The notes below the pieces were generated by a model. It saw nothing but the letters and a program-made list of their open reading frames with translations, ran no database searches and had not been told where the DNA came from. Shown piece after piece: positions 56,046 to 64,000 of a stretch of DNA of 64,000 nt (the first letter of the stretch is position 1; each line of letters starts with the position of its first letter). The position numbers were made by a program, and so were the translations under genes. Origin of the DNA: Bacillus sp. FJAT-50079 (GTDB lineage: Bacteria > Bacillota > Bacilli > Bacillales > Bacillaceae_C). Location: contig NZ_JAGYPD010000003.1 in NCBI RefSeq assembly GCF_018343515.1, forward strand, positions 202,116 through 266,115. The letters are read 5' to 3'.

Positions 56046-57401
56046 TTAAAGATGTTCGTCAGCGATAAAGCTTAGCCGATAAATGCGTCGGGGTCTGCCT
56101 TTATGGGTTACTTTCTCTTCCCCAACAATTTCGACTAATTCGGCATCCATCCATTTTAATAAAATGCGATGGGCGCTTCTGATCGTTATTTTTAATGTAG
56201 ATGCTAGTTCCTGGGCTGTATAATCAAATTTTCGGTATCGGGCGACACGGGCCATCAGTCTTGTCATATAGGCAGCGGACATGCCTGCTTTTTCAGCTTT
56301 CTCTAATAGCTCCGAATCGGTGATCGCTAAATCATATCTTTCATATTGGGTGTGGGTTGTAATATCGACAGGTCCTAATACACTTCGGTCTTCGCGAACG
56401 ATGTAACATACATTCCCGCCTAATTCTTTTGATTGTCGGAGCGCTAAGCGGGCATGATTGCCAGCTTCAGCCGCTGTTCTTCCAAAGCCAATGCCCATGC
56501 TTAGTGTAATCCCGAGTTCAGATTTTGTATCTTGAAGCAAAGGGATGAATTTATATCCCCTTGTTTCACGTTCGAAAATGCCTCTCGTTGTAATAAATGA
56601 ATATTCTTCGCCGCCTAGATTAATAAGGTGGCCATCAAGTTGTTTCATATAATCTAGCAGCATTTGTTGGATATGTAATTTTAATAATTGCACATCGTGT
56701 TCAGACGTATATTTCTCTACAACTCTTTTAAAGTTGTCAACATTAATCATGCCAAATACAATTTGTGCCTCTTTATTCCGGCGTGTTTTTGTAGCTAAAA
56801 GAGCCCGTTCTAAGGAGACGATCATATCCTGTTCGGTTGGGGTTACCCATTCATACGGAATGTTTAGTTCAGCTAATTGATGGGCGACTTCTTGAATGCC
56901 TGTGAGGGAAATAGCATCTTGCTCACGATGATTATGTATATGAAAGTCGACAATATCACTAATTTGTAAAGGATGGGATTGATTTTTATATACATAGATA
57001 TCACTTGGTTGTTCAGCTAGTTCTAATAAAATTTGTTCCACATATTTAATTTCAACCGTGTCAATCGACAGATATTTTAAACCATAACTATTTTTTCCAA
57101 GAAATAAAGAGCGATATAATCCAGTCCCCATTAACGGGACATGATGAACAGGGATGCTAAATTCTAAAGAGTGTTTAGCCATGCTGTATAGATGATATTC
57201 AGTAAACATAAGTACATCGACATCATTCATTAATGTTTTTAATTGAGTAGGATCAAAGCTTGAAGCATTCATATTTAGAAAATGTGGCCGGAAATTTGGA
57301 AACGATTTCAAAGATTCCTTCGTTATTTCTAAAAGAGCTTGTGGCCCGATAATTCCGATATGAATCTCTGAATGATCTCGAAATGAATTTTCGTTACGCA
57401 T
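56046..57401 (-). CDS. Transcription regulator: GGDEF-like domain fused to a winged helix
   Basis: The 451-residue protein has three parts. Residues about 10-150 form an alpha/beta region starting IHIGIIGPQALLEIT. Residues about 205-350 look like a class III cyclase/GGDEF or GTP-cyclohydrolase-III fold, with GMINVDNFKRVVEKY, GGEEY at 263-267 and a late SMGIGFGRTAAEAGNHARLA. Residues about 385-445 are a winged helix (TAQELASTLKITIRSAHRIL). It sits between, and divergent from, the enzyme operon, and is the best candidate reader of the shared box at 52382 and 57503 (inference). Ligand unknown; a nucleotide is plausible. Confidence 0.7.
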   Translation of the reverse strand: MRNENSFRDHSEIHIGIIGPQALLEITKESLKSFPNFRPHFLNMNASSFDPTQLKTLMNDVDVLMFTEYHLYSMAKHSLEFSIPVHHVPLMGTGLYRSLFLGKNSYGLKYLSIDTVEIKYVEQILLELAEQPSDIYVYKNQSHPLQISDIVDFHIHNHREQDAISLTGIQEVAHQLAELNIPYEWVTPTEQDMIVSLERALLATKTRRNKEAQIVFGMINVDNFKRVVEKYTSEHDVQLLKLHIQQMLLDYMKQLDGHLINLGGEEYSFITTRGIFERETRGYKFIPLLQDTKSELGITLSMGIGFGRTAAEAGNHARLALRQSKELGGNVCYIVREDRSVLGPVDITTHTQYERYDLAITDSELLEKAEKAGMSAAYMTRLMARVARYRKFDYTAQELASTLKITIRSAHRILLKWMDAELVEIVGEEKVTHKGRPRRIYRLSFIADEHL

Positions 57402-57502
57402 GATACTACCTCCCTATGTCTCTTTATCTTAGATCATACTTTTTCTGGCGAATATTGTCAAAGGTATTTGTGTAGGGGTTTTATAGATTATTTTATGTAG
57501 AT

Positions 57503-57553
57503 TAATTAAAGACTCTTATAAGACTTGTCTTTTAATGTAGAGATTTCTACAAT
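57503..57553 (+). promoter_or_regulatory. Promoter of the sugar-enzyme operon with shared box
   Basis: A -35 TTGTCT (57525-57530) and a -10 TACAAT (57548-57553) are 17 bp apart. The box ATTAAAGACTCTTATAAGAC continues into TTGTCTTTTAAT and aligns without gaps with the one before the importer at 52382. Confidence 0.7.
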
Positions 57554-57589
57554 AAAATTAAATAGCTTTCTAAATTAGGAGTGATAGAA

Positions 57590-58606
57590 ATGAAAACGAT
57601 TGCTCAATTGGAAGAATTTATGACAAAACCATCAAAACGTCTTTTAAGGGACATCGCTAATATGGATGGCGATCTTTTAATTTTAGGTGTCGGTGGAAAA
57701 ATGGGTCCAACACTAGCCAAATTGGCAAAAAGGGCCATTGATGAAGCTGGAGTAACTAAAAGAGTGATTGGTGTATCACGATTTTCATCGGGAAGTTTGC
57801 GCAAGGAGTTAGAAGGTAGTGGGATTGAGACGATAGCGATCGATTTATTAGATGACGAAGCACTTTTTTCATTGGCGGATGTAAAAAATGTGATTTACAT
57901 GGCCGGGAATAAATTTGGAACGGTTGGAAATGAACATTTTACATGGGCGATGAATACGTATTTGGCAGGACGAATTGCGGAGAAGTTCGCTCATTCAAGA
58001 ATTGTCGCATTTTCGACAGGAAATGTGTACCCATTAACGAATGTATTAAGTAGTGATTGTTCGGAGGATACTCCGGTTAATCCGGTTGGTGAGTATGCCC
58101 AATCTTGTTTAGGGCGTGAACGGATACTTACTCATTTTTCTCATAAAAATAAAACACCGATGCTTTTATTCAGACTCAATTATGCGATTGACTTACGTTA
58201 CGGTGTCGTTTTAGAGATAGCGAAACAAGTGCTGGCGGGAGAAAGCATCGATTTAAAGATGGGGAATGTCAATGTCATTTGGCAAGGAGATGCGAATGAA
58301 TATGCGCTTCGATCATTATTACATTGTGACACGCCACCTAAAGTATTAAATATTACAGGACCAGAAACGATCTCTATTCGCTGGTTAGCTGAAGAATTTG
58401 GCAAGCGTTTCGGAAAGACGCCTATATTTGTCAACGAGGAACAACAAACCGCTTTATTGAATAACGCGTCCAAAGCGCATCAATTATTCGGCTACCCAAG
58501 TGTGACGATTCAACAAATGATTGATATGGTATCAGCTTGGGTTGCAAATGATGGGGAGACACATAATAAACCGACTCATTTTCAAGAACGTGAAGGAGCG
58601 TTTTAA
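57590..58606 (+). CDS. NAD-dependent epimerase/dehydratase-like protein with altered active site
   Basis: This 338-residue extended-SDR protein has a Rossmann loop GVGGKMGPTL (about 34-43), MAGNKFGTVGNE, and STGNVYP as the catalytic Ser/Thr segment. The expected YxxxK reads YAQSC, so the catalytic lysine is replaced by cysteine. It may therefore bind NAD(P) and substrate without classical SDR chemistry, or use another base. It begins the operon after the shared-box promoter. TTAGGAGTGA sets the ATG at 57590. Confidence 0.75.
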   Translation: MKTIAQLEEFMTKPSKRLLRDIANMDGDLLILGVGGKMGPTLAKLAKRAIDEAGVTKRVIGVSRFSSGSLRKELEGSGIETIAIDLLDDEALFSLADVKNVIYMAGNKFGTVGNEHFTWAMNTYLAGRIAEKFAHSRIVAFSTGNVYPLTNVLSSDCSEDTPVNPVGEYAQSCLGRERILTHFSHKNKTPMLLFRLNYAIDLRYGVVLEIAKQVLAGESIDLKMGNVNVIWQGDANEYALRSLLHCDTPPKVLNITGPETISIRWLAEEFGKRFGKTPIFVNEEQQTALLNNASKAHQLFGYPSVTIQQMIDMVSAWVANDGETHNKPTHFQEREGAF

Positions 58607-59683
58607 ATGTTGAATAACGAGGTGAAAAAGAATCTGCATGAAGGAACGGTTATTCCGGCACATCCATTGGCATTAACAGAGGAAAGGAAGCTTGACGAAG
58701 TCGCTCAACGCGCACTTACAAGGTATTATATCGAAGCGGGAGCAGGCGGCATTGCTGTTGGTGTTCATACAACCCAATTTGAAATTCGTGATCCACAATT
58801 TCAATTGTATGAAAAAGTCTTAACGTTAGCGATCGAGGAAATAAACAAAGCGAACGCTCCGGATTCATTTATTAAAGTAGGGGGAATTAGCGGTCCGATA
58901 GAGCAGGCGCGTAGTGAGGCATTATTTATTAAAGATGCTGGATATGATCTTGGATTATTAAGCATGGGTGGATTGCAGACGTATTCTGAAAAAGAACTGC
59001 TTCATCGCACCGAAAAAATAGCTGAAATTATACCAGTGTTTGGTTTTTATTTACAACCTTCTGTCGGTGGCCGAGTGCTTTCATATGATTTTTGGAAGGC
59101 TGTGGCAGATATTCCGAATGTACACGCAATAAAAATAGCCCCGTTTAATCGATACCAAACATTTGATGTTATACGGGCGGTTTGTCATTCAGAAAGAAAC
59201 GAGGAAATTGCGATTTATACGGGGAATGATGACAATATCGTCAATGATTTATTAACGACGTATCGAATCGATGTTGCAGGGAAAAAGGTAGAGAAGCAGA
59301 TCGTCGGTGGCTTGCTCGGACATTGGGCCGTTTGGACGAAAACGACGGTCGATCTTTTTAATAAAATCAAAGCGGCACGATTAAAAGGGGAGATTCCGGC
59401 AGAATTGCCAACATTGGGTCAGGAAATAACGGATGCAAATGCAGCTTTTTTTGATGCGAGCAATCAATTTAAAGGCTGCATCGCCGGCATTAATGAGGTT
59501 TTAGCAAGACAGGGGCTTTTAAAAGGAAATTGGTGTTTGCTAGATCGAGAGAAATTAAGCCCCAACCAAGCGGAAGAAATCGATCGTGTCTATGCCGCGT
59601 ACCCGCATTTACACGATGATGAGTTTATAAATGCAAATAAAGCACGCTGGTTCAATGAGGTAAAAAGCCCCCTTCATCGGTGA
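58607..59683 (+). CDS. Dihydrodipicolinate synthase-family aldolase/lyase
   Basis: This 358-residue TIM barrel is longer than typical DHDPS (about 290). GGIAVGVHTTQFEIRD near the N-terminus replaces the usual GTTGE loop, and HAIKIAPFNRYQ carries the likely Schiff-base lysine (about 179). Family members cleave or form keto-acid aldols or dehydrate sugar acids. With the oxidoreductases around it a keto-sugar-acid substrate is plausible (inference). The ATG directly follows the previous stop codon. Confidence 0.8.
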   Translation: MLNNEVKKNLHEGTVIPAHPLALTEERKLDEVAQRALTRYYIEAGAGGIAVGVHTTQFEIRDPQFQLYEKVLTLAIEEINKANAPDSFIKVGGISGPIEQARSEALFIKDAGYDLGLLSMGGLQTYSEKELLHRTEKIAEIIPVFGFYLQPSVGGRVLSYDFWKAVADIPNVHAIKIAPFNRYQTFDVIRAVCHSERNEEIAIYTGNDDNIVNDLLTTYRIDVAGKKVEKQIVGGLLGHWAVWTKTTVDLFNKIKAARLKGEIPAELPTLGQEITDANAAFFDASNQFKGCIAGINEVLARQGLLKGNWCLLDREKLSPNQAEEIDRVYAAYPHLHDDEFINANKARWFNEVKSPLHR

Positions 59684-60183
59684 TTATTATGGTGTATTCA
59701 AAAAGTCAGGTGTTGTCGATAAATTAAGGGGAAAAATTTCATTGAGTATAATAACTTAAGAAATTTTAAAAGAGTTTCACAAAAATAGCGAAAAATCGTT
59801 TAGAACAGGGGATTGTCGGACGGTATTCCATGAGAATATCTCAGTTGATTGGAGTGGAAGGCGGCGACTCCTGGGGGATTTAGGGTGACAGGTGAGATTC
59901 AGCAGGAGCGTAGCGACGAGGAAGCTCACCGCACGCCCCCGGAAAGCGTCCGCCTGACTAACAAGACGCATCATTGTAGATTATTAGCTCGGGCAATTCT
60001 ACGAAAAAATATCCCCCTATTTAATGCAGGAGGAAAAATAATAAAGTGGTACAAGAAAAACTTGTTCCAACTAACTCGGTGAATGCCGAGAGTTTATATT
60101 ATAAAAAGAGGAATTTTCCATGTTGATGATGTTTTTTCGGCAATACGGAAAATGTCACTTTAAACAGAAGGAAGGTTGCTTGT
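59684..60183. repeat. 500-bp spacer holding a GC-rich Bacillus-type repeat
   Basis: At about 59845-59960 there is a structured GC-rich repeat (GGAAGGCGGCGACTCCTGGG ... GAGCGTAGCGACGAGGAAGC ... GGAAAGCGTCCGCCTGAC) with complementary ends. It is the same family, in opposite orientation, as the one at 45165. The rest is AT-rich with no supported gene. It interrupts the operon, so a separate promoter for the genes from 60184 on is likely, but I could not identify one with confidence. Confidence 0.65.
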
Positions 60184-61197
60184 TTGCGGAAAATAATTGC
60201 TAAAGATCAACAAGTAGAAATTGTTACCGATGAAATTCCCGCAGTGAAACCATCATATGTATTAATCAAAACGATGTACTCAGCCGTTTCCCCAGGGACG
60301 GAGCTATCTATTATTGAAAATAGCACTGGGAAACAAATTACTTTGGGATATAGTGCAATGGGAATGGTTGTTGAGTGTGGGGATGAAATTACCGATGTTA
60401 AAAAAGGTGATCTTGTTGCATGTTATGGGGCACCATATGTGAGCCATGCCGAATATTTGCTTGTACCAAAAACCTTATATGTGAGAGTATCTGCAAATGT
60501 CGATGAAAAAGAGGCGGCATTGGCAGGAATTGGAGCAATTGCTATTCACGCCTTAAGAGTGGCAAAACTTCAATTTGGCGAAACGGTTGTAATCGTAGGT
60601 TTAGGTGTGCTCGGCCAGCTGATCGCAAAGATCGCCAATGCAGCCGCATACAATGTCATTACTTGTGATTTACATGAAGAACGAACAGCGATGCTCGCTA
60701 ATGATCATGGGATAAAGGTTTTTTCAAATATAGAACAAATGGAGGAAGAGGTGCAAAGAAGCACAAACAACAATGGTGCGGATGCGGTTTTACTATGCGC
60801 TGGGGGAAAAAAGTCACCGCTCACTAATGAAAGTCTTAAATGGATACGGAATAAAGGAAAAGTCGTCATCGTCGGGGATATTGAGCCAGAATTTCCAAGG
60901 GACTTAATGTTTAGTAAGGAAGCAGAGCTCCTCATTTCACGAGCAGGAGGGCCTGGGCGTTATGATCCGGTTTATGAAAGGGATGCGATTGATTATCCGT
61001 ATGGATTTATTCGTTGGACAGAAGGAAGAAATATCGCGGAATACATTCGTCTCGTTCATGAAAAACGGATTGATGTTCAACCTTTGATTAAGGATGAAAT
61101 TGGATTTGATCAAGCAGCGGAGGAATTTACGCAGCTATCAAATAAGAAGACAACAACATTAACAAAATTGATTCGGTTTGAACAAGAAGAAATATGA
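60184..61197 (+). CDS. Zinc-type alcohol dehydrogenase-like protein lacking zinc ligands
   Basis: This 337-residue MDR-fold protein opens with VLIKTMYSAVSPGTELSIIE, lacking the catalytic-site cysteine, and the usual GHE is replaced by GYSAMG. No structural-zinc cysteine cluster is present. The NAD loop VGLGVLGQLIAKI is intact. Such zinc-less MDR proteins form a known group often found with Gfo/Idh oxidoreductases, where they oxidise or reduce sugar derivatives. A TTG start follows AAGGAAGG. Confidence 0.8.
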   Translation: MRKIIAKDQQVEIVTDEIPAVKPSYVLIKTMYSAVSPGTELSIIENSTGKQITLGYSAMGMVVECGDEITDVKKGDLVACYGAPYVSHAEYLLVPKTLYVRVSANVDEKEAALAGIGAIAIHALRVAKLQFGETVVIVGLGVLGQLIAKIANAAAYNVITCDLHEERTAMLANDHGIKVFSNIEQMEEEVQRSTNNNGADAVLLCAGGKKSPLTNESLKWIRNKGKVVIVGDIEPEFPRDLMFSKEAELLISRAGGPGRYDPVYERDAIDYPYGFIRWTEGRNIAEYIRLVHEKRIDVQPLIKDEIGFDQAAEEFTQLSNKKTTTLTKLIRFEQEEI

Positions 61198-61213
61198 AAG
61201 GGAGTGCGCCGCG

Positions 61214-62266
61214 ATGCTTCGTGTCGGTGTAATTGGTGTCGGGTCGATTTCAGAGTATCATATAAAGCCGTATATCAAAAATGAAAGAGTGCGCTTAGTT
61301 GCTCTTTGCGATATTAATGAAGAACGATTAACAGCAAAAGGAGAAGTCTATGATGTAAAGCATGTATACACAGATTATCGTGAACTATTAAAAAATGATG
61401 AAATCGATGCAGTCAGTATTTGTACGTGGAACCACTCACATGCAGAAATTGCAATTGCCGCTTTAAATGCGGGGAAGCATGTGTTAGTAGAAAAGCCATT
61501 ATGTGTGACGGTCGAGGAAGCATTAGCCGTGGAAGCTGCGGTTAGGAAATCAGGAAAGATTTTACAAGTAGGATTTGTTCGTCGTCATGGGGATAATAGC
61601 AAACTTTTGAAAGCGTTTATCGACGATGGTGAATTGGGTGAAATCTATTACGCGAAAGCTTCTTGTTTAAGGAGATTGGGCAATCCTGGAGGCTGGTTTA
61701 GTGATAAAAGTAAATCAGGCGGCGGACCATTAATCGATTTAGGTGTGCATATGATTGATATTTGCTGGTATTTGATGGGCAAGCCTTATCCCGTTTCGGT
61801 CAGTGGCAATACGTATGACAATCTAGGCAATCGCAGCCATATTAAGCATCTATCATTTTATAAAGCGGCTGATTATGATCCAACCCTTAACGATGTCGAG
61901 GATTTAACGAATGCGCTCATTCGTTTTGAAAATGGCGCCTCCCTTTTCATAGATGTTAGTTTTACTTTGCAAGCGAAGCAGGATGAATTGACGGTAAAAT
62001 TATTCGGCGATAAAGGCGGGGCAGAAATCGAACCGGAATTAGCACTCGTTACAGAGAAAAATGAAACGATTTTAAATGTGACACCGCAAGTGGATCAATT
62101 AGGATTCGATTTTGAAAAAGCTTTTACAAATGAAATCGATCATTTTGTTGCATGCTGTCTAGAAGGGAAAGAAACAATTGCCCCTGTGGCTGACGGTGTA
62201 CAAGTGATGAAAATGCTTTGCGCTATTTATGAATCTGCACAAACAGGGAAGGAAGTATATTTATAG
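61214..62266 (+). CDS. Gfo/Idh/MocA-family sugar oxidoreductase
   Basis: This 350-residue NAD(P)-dependent enzyme has GVIGVGSISEYHIKPY (about 4-19), EKPLCVT with the catalytic lysine (about 92-98), and a conserved GGPLIDLGVHMIDICWYLMG segment with the catalytic Asp and His. It probably oxidises a sugar hydroxyl at C1 or C3. The frame opens at 61178, but AAGGGAG sets the ATG at 61214, overlapping none of the upstream gene. Confidence 0.88.
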   Translation: MLRVGVIGVGSISEYHIKPYIKNERVRLVALCDINEERLTAKGEVYDVKHVYTDYRELLKNDEIDAVSICTWNHSHAEIAIAALNAGKHVLVEKPLCVTVEEALAVEAAVRKSGKILQVGFVRRHGDNSKLLKAFIDDGELGEIYYAKASCLRRLGNPGGWFSDKSKSGGGPLIDLGVHMIDICWYLMGKPYPVSVSGNTYDNLGNRSHIKHLSFYKAADYDPTLNDVEDLTNALIRFENGASLFIDVSFTLQAKQDELTVKLFGDKGGAEIEPELALVTEKNETILNVTPQVDQLGFDFEKAFTNEIDHFVACCLEGKETIAPVADGVQVMKMLCAIYESAQTGKEVYL

Positions 62267-62280
62267 GAAGGAAGATTCCC

Positions 62281-63114
62281 GTGAAAATTAGTGTGAGCAT
62301 GTACAGCTTAGCAGCGACGCTCAACAAGGAAAATTGGTCGATTATTGATTTTCTTTATTATGCAAAAAGTATTGGACTTGATGGGGTAGAGTTGCTTGAT
62401 TTTTATTGGTGTAATCAAGAGCAAGAAATAAAAGAAGTGTTAGCCGCACTAAAAAAGTATCGGTTACACGTTTCGGCGTATGATGTGACGAATAATTTTG
62501 TGAAAGGATCGACTGAGGAGCGAGCGGAGGAGGTTGCAAAGGTAGAGGCTGGTATTCAAATCGCAAAACGTTTAGGAACACGGATAGTACGTGTTTTTTG
62601 TGGTGATTTACATGATAACTTTACGTATGAGGATGGACGGGATTGGATCGTTGAAGGGTTAAGAAGCTGCGCACGGATGGCGGAGCAAGAACAAATCTAT
62701 TTAGCAATTGAAAATCACGGTCTACTTGCCGGAAGAAGTGAGCAAGTGGAGGAAATTATCCATCAAGTGAACAGTCCCTATGTAAAATCTACCTTTGATA
62801 CAGGGAATTTTTTACTAGTACATGAGGAACCACAGCATGCATTTGACCGTTTAAAAAATGTCATTGCCCACGTGCATTTTAAGGATTTTAGGGAGAAGCT
62901 GCCGAATGAATCTGTAAATGGTTTTCGTTCCACGCATGGGGTGGAATTAATCGGTGCAATTCCTGGTGATGGTCAAGTCGATCTCGCTTATATTGTGAAC
63001 GGATTAAAAAGCAGTGCCTATGATGGCTGGCTTTCGATTGAATATGAGGGGGATGAAGATGCGAAGATGGCCAATGAAGAAGCGGTTAAACGTCTAAGAC
63101 AATTACTTATTTAG
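62281..63114 (+). CDS. Sugar phosphate isomerase/epimerase-like TIM barrel
   Basis: The 277-residue protein belongs to the xylose-isomerase-like superfamily. Likely metal ligands are Glu in AIENHG (about 140), Asp in STFDTGNF, His in HVHFKD and Glu in SIEYEGDED. Members paired with Gfo/Idh enzymes often epimerise, isomerise or eliminate from keto-sugars. A GTG start follows GGAAGGAAG, 14 bases past the previous stop. Confidence 0.82.
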   Translation: MKISVSMYSLAATLNKENWSIIDFLYYAKSIGLDGVELLDFYWCNQEQEIKEVLAALKKYRLHVSAYDVTNNFVKGSTEERAEEVAKVEAGIQIAKRLGTRIVRVFCGDLHDNFTYEDGRDWIVEGLRSCARMAEQEQIYLAIENHGLLAGRSEQVEEIIHQVNSPYVKSTFDTGNFLLVHEEPQHAFDRLKNVIAHVHFKDFREKLPNESVNGFRSTHGVELIGAIPGDGQVDLAYIVNGLKSSAYDGWLSIEYEGDEDAKMANEEAVKRLRQLLI

Positions 63115-63128
63115 GTGGAGGTGGAGTT

Positions 63129-63779
63129 GTGCGTAATATTGTTCTTGCTAAGCTAAATAAACTAGATTCGGCTAATTCATTAAAAGAAGGTCTCGGCACA
63201 TACGTATTGCCACTGGATGCAAGAGTTGAATGGAACGAAAATGACCGTGTCTTTATCCCACCGCATTTGCTGAAGACTGCTGATGAGCAATTGTATGTTT
63301 ATTTTGACTTGGAGCAATACCCATTTTTTCAAAAAATAAAGGAAGCAATAAGTGATCGGAAAGGGGTTCTTCGTTTTAGGAGAATGGTCGATGATGACGA
63401 GCGCGAGCACATCATTGCAAATGACTTATTTGTAATTTCCACTGTTTTAGGTGAACTAAGGAAGATTCATATAAAGCGGACGAATCAGTCCATACAACCA
63501 TATCATGTGATCGTCACTGCTCAATTTCACGACCGGGCGATGGCTCATTTGGAATATACGTTTTCTAAAGGGGAGCGAATCGAATTAGAGTGGAGCGGAA
63601 TTAAAAAGATTATTGAGTTCGATAGCGAGGAAATGAGGCCAATTTATCCTAAAGGTTATACATCGCTCCCATTGGGTTATTCAGTAGAATCGATCATCGA
63701 AACAGCACATCAAGTCGATCTCGACCTGCTTTCTAAGCTTAAAGTCTATGCCGAAATGATCGAAGGTGGTGGTCAATGA
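63129..63779 (+). CDS. Gfo/Idh-like protein lacking the nucleotide-binding domain
   Basis: The 216-residue protein has no Rossmann loop or EKP motif. From about residue 65 it follows the order of a Gfo/Idh C-terminal domain: FFQKIKEAISDRKGVLRFRR, then ANDLFVISTVLGELRKIHIK, then a beta-sheet run with HVIVTAQFHDRAMAHLEYTF and LEWSGIKKIIEF. The usual catalytic Asp-x3-His is absent. It overlaps the start of a full-length Gfo/Idh gene, so a hetero-oligomer with it is plausible (inference). I know no characterised homolog. GTG start after GGTGGAGG. Confidence 0.6.
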   Translation: MRNIVLAKLNKLDSANSLKEGLGTYVLPLDARVEWNENDRVFIPPHLLKTADEQLYVYFDLEQYPFFQKIKEAISDRKGVLRFRRMVDDDEREHIIANDLFVISTVLGELRKIHIKRTNQSIQPYHVIVTAQFHDRAMAHLEYTFSKGERIELEWSGIKKIIEFDSEEMRPIYPKGYTSLPLGYSVESIIETAHQVDLDLLSKLKVYAEMIEGGGQ

Positions 63780-64000
63780 TGAAGGTAGGAATGATGAGCT
63801 TTGCGCATATGCATGCATATAGTTATGCGAATGCATTATTAAAGCTGCCGAATGTAGAGCTTGTTGGTATTTTCGATGATGATGTTGCGAGAGGAAGAAA
63901 TGCGGCAGAACAGTTTAAGACGAAACATTATGATCATCAAGCTGCTTTTCTAGCTCAAGAAATGGATGCCGTCATTATTTGCAGTGAAAATAATCGTCAT
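63776..64000 (+). CDS. Gfo/Idh/MocA-family oxidoreductase, cut by the window end
   Basis: The first 75 codons are present. KVGMMSFAHMHAYSYANALL is an unusual nucleotide-binding start (SFAHMHA in place of GxGxxG), followed by VELVGIFDDDVARGRNAAEQF and VIICSENNRH, which fits the family pattern at the NAD site edge. Its ATG overlaps the stop of the truncated Gfo/Idh-like gene, showing coupling. The catalytic motif lies beyond the window. Confidence 0.8.
   Translation, partial: MMKVGMMSFAHMHAYSYANALLKLPNVELVGIFDDDVARGRNAAEQFKTKHYDHQAAFLAQEMDAVIICSENNRH

Noticed and set aside
59849-60082. A 77-codon frame in the spacer before the MDR gene
   Set aside because: It spans the GC-rich repeat and its product is repeat-derived; no supporting ribosome binding site.

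Overview
The window comes from a low-GC, endospore-forming Bacillota chromosome, most likely Bacillaceae. The grounds are AGGAGG-type ribosome binding sites, frequent GTG and TTG starts, sigma-A promoters, an AraR-type arabinose module with its TTGTACGTACAA operator, cre-like boxes, and a small gene closely resembling the forespore protein CsgA of Bacillus subtilis. No rRNA, tRNA, CRISPR array, phage gene or transposase gene was seen. The whole stretch is an accessory carbohydrate and organic-acid island: catabolic operons placed one after another, most with their own regulator, separated by repeat-rich spacers.

Region 1 (1-6.0 kb): a DeoR repressor divergent from a non-oxidative pentose-phosphate operon (rpiB, glpX, transaldolase, tkt), then the convergent csgA-like gene with no standard start codon. 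Region 2 (6.3-16.6 kb): a lone Gfo/Idh/MocA oxidoreductase, then a GntR/FCD-controlled operon with a zinc dehydrogenase, an SDR, a TIM-barrel isomerase/epimerase, a D-2-hydroxyacid dehydrogenase, an HD hydrolase and a three-gene sugar ABC importer, ending in a decayed gene. Region 3 (16.6-19.7 kb): a 52-bp minisatellite inside an element with inverted ends, then a PqqB-like metallo-hydrolase coupled to an NhaC-type antiporter. Region 4 (20.0-31.8 kb): a ribose-type operon (LacI regulator, rbsK, rbsD, rbsACB) extended by a FucU-like mutarotase, a large cupin, an L-xylulose-kinase-like FGGY kinase, a UlaE-like 3-epimerase and an AraD-like 4-epimerase, followed by a Uma2 protein.

Region 5 (32.0-39.4 kb): a second 52-bp minisatellite element, then the L-arabinose module araR / araB-araD-araA / sugar porter. 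Region 6 (39.4-48.2 kb): a putative tricarballylate or aconitate module with a PrpF isomerase, a taurine/nitrate-type ABC importer, an AbrB-family membrane protein, a LysR regulator and a TcuA-like flavoprotein. Similar AT-rich palindromes lie before prpF, the ABC operon and tcuA. Region 7 (48.2-64.0 kb): a 1328-residue surface protein with an LPNTA sorting signal, a divergent sugar ABC importer, a regulator fusing a GGDEF-like domain to a winged helix, and a long operon of sugar-modifying enzymes that runs off the window. The importer and enzyme operons share a box of about 30 bp over their -35 elements.

Most pathways converge on pentose phosphates: the arabinose and inferred L-xylulose routes both yield D-xylulose 5-phosphate, which the first operon could process. 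The least explained parts are the Region 7 enzyme cluster, including a Gfo/Idh-like protein without its nucleotide-binding half, the large cupin in Region 4, and the minisatellite elements.
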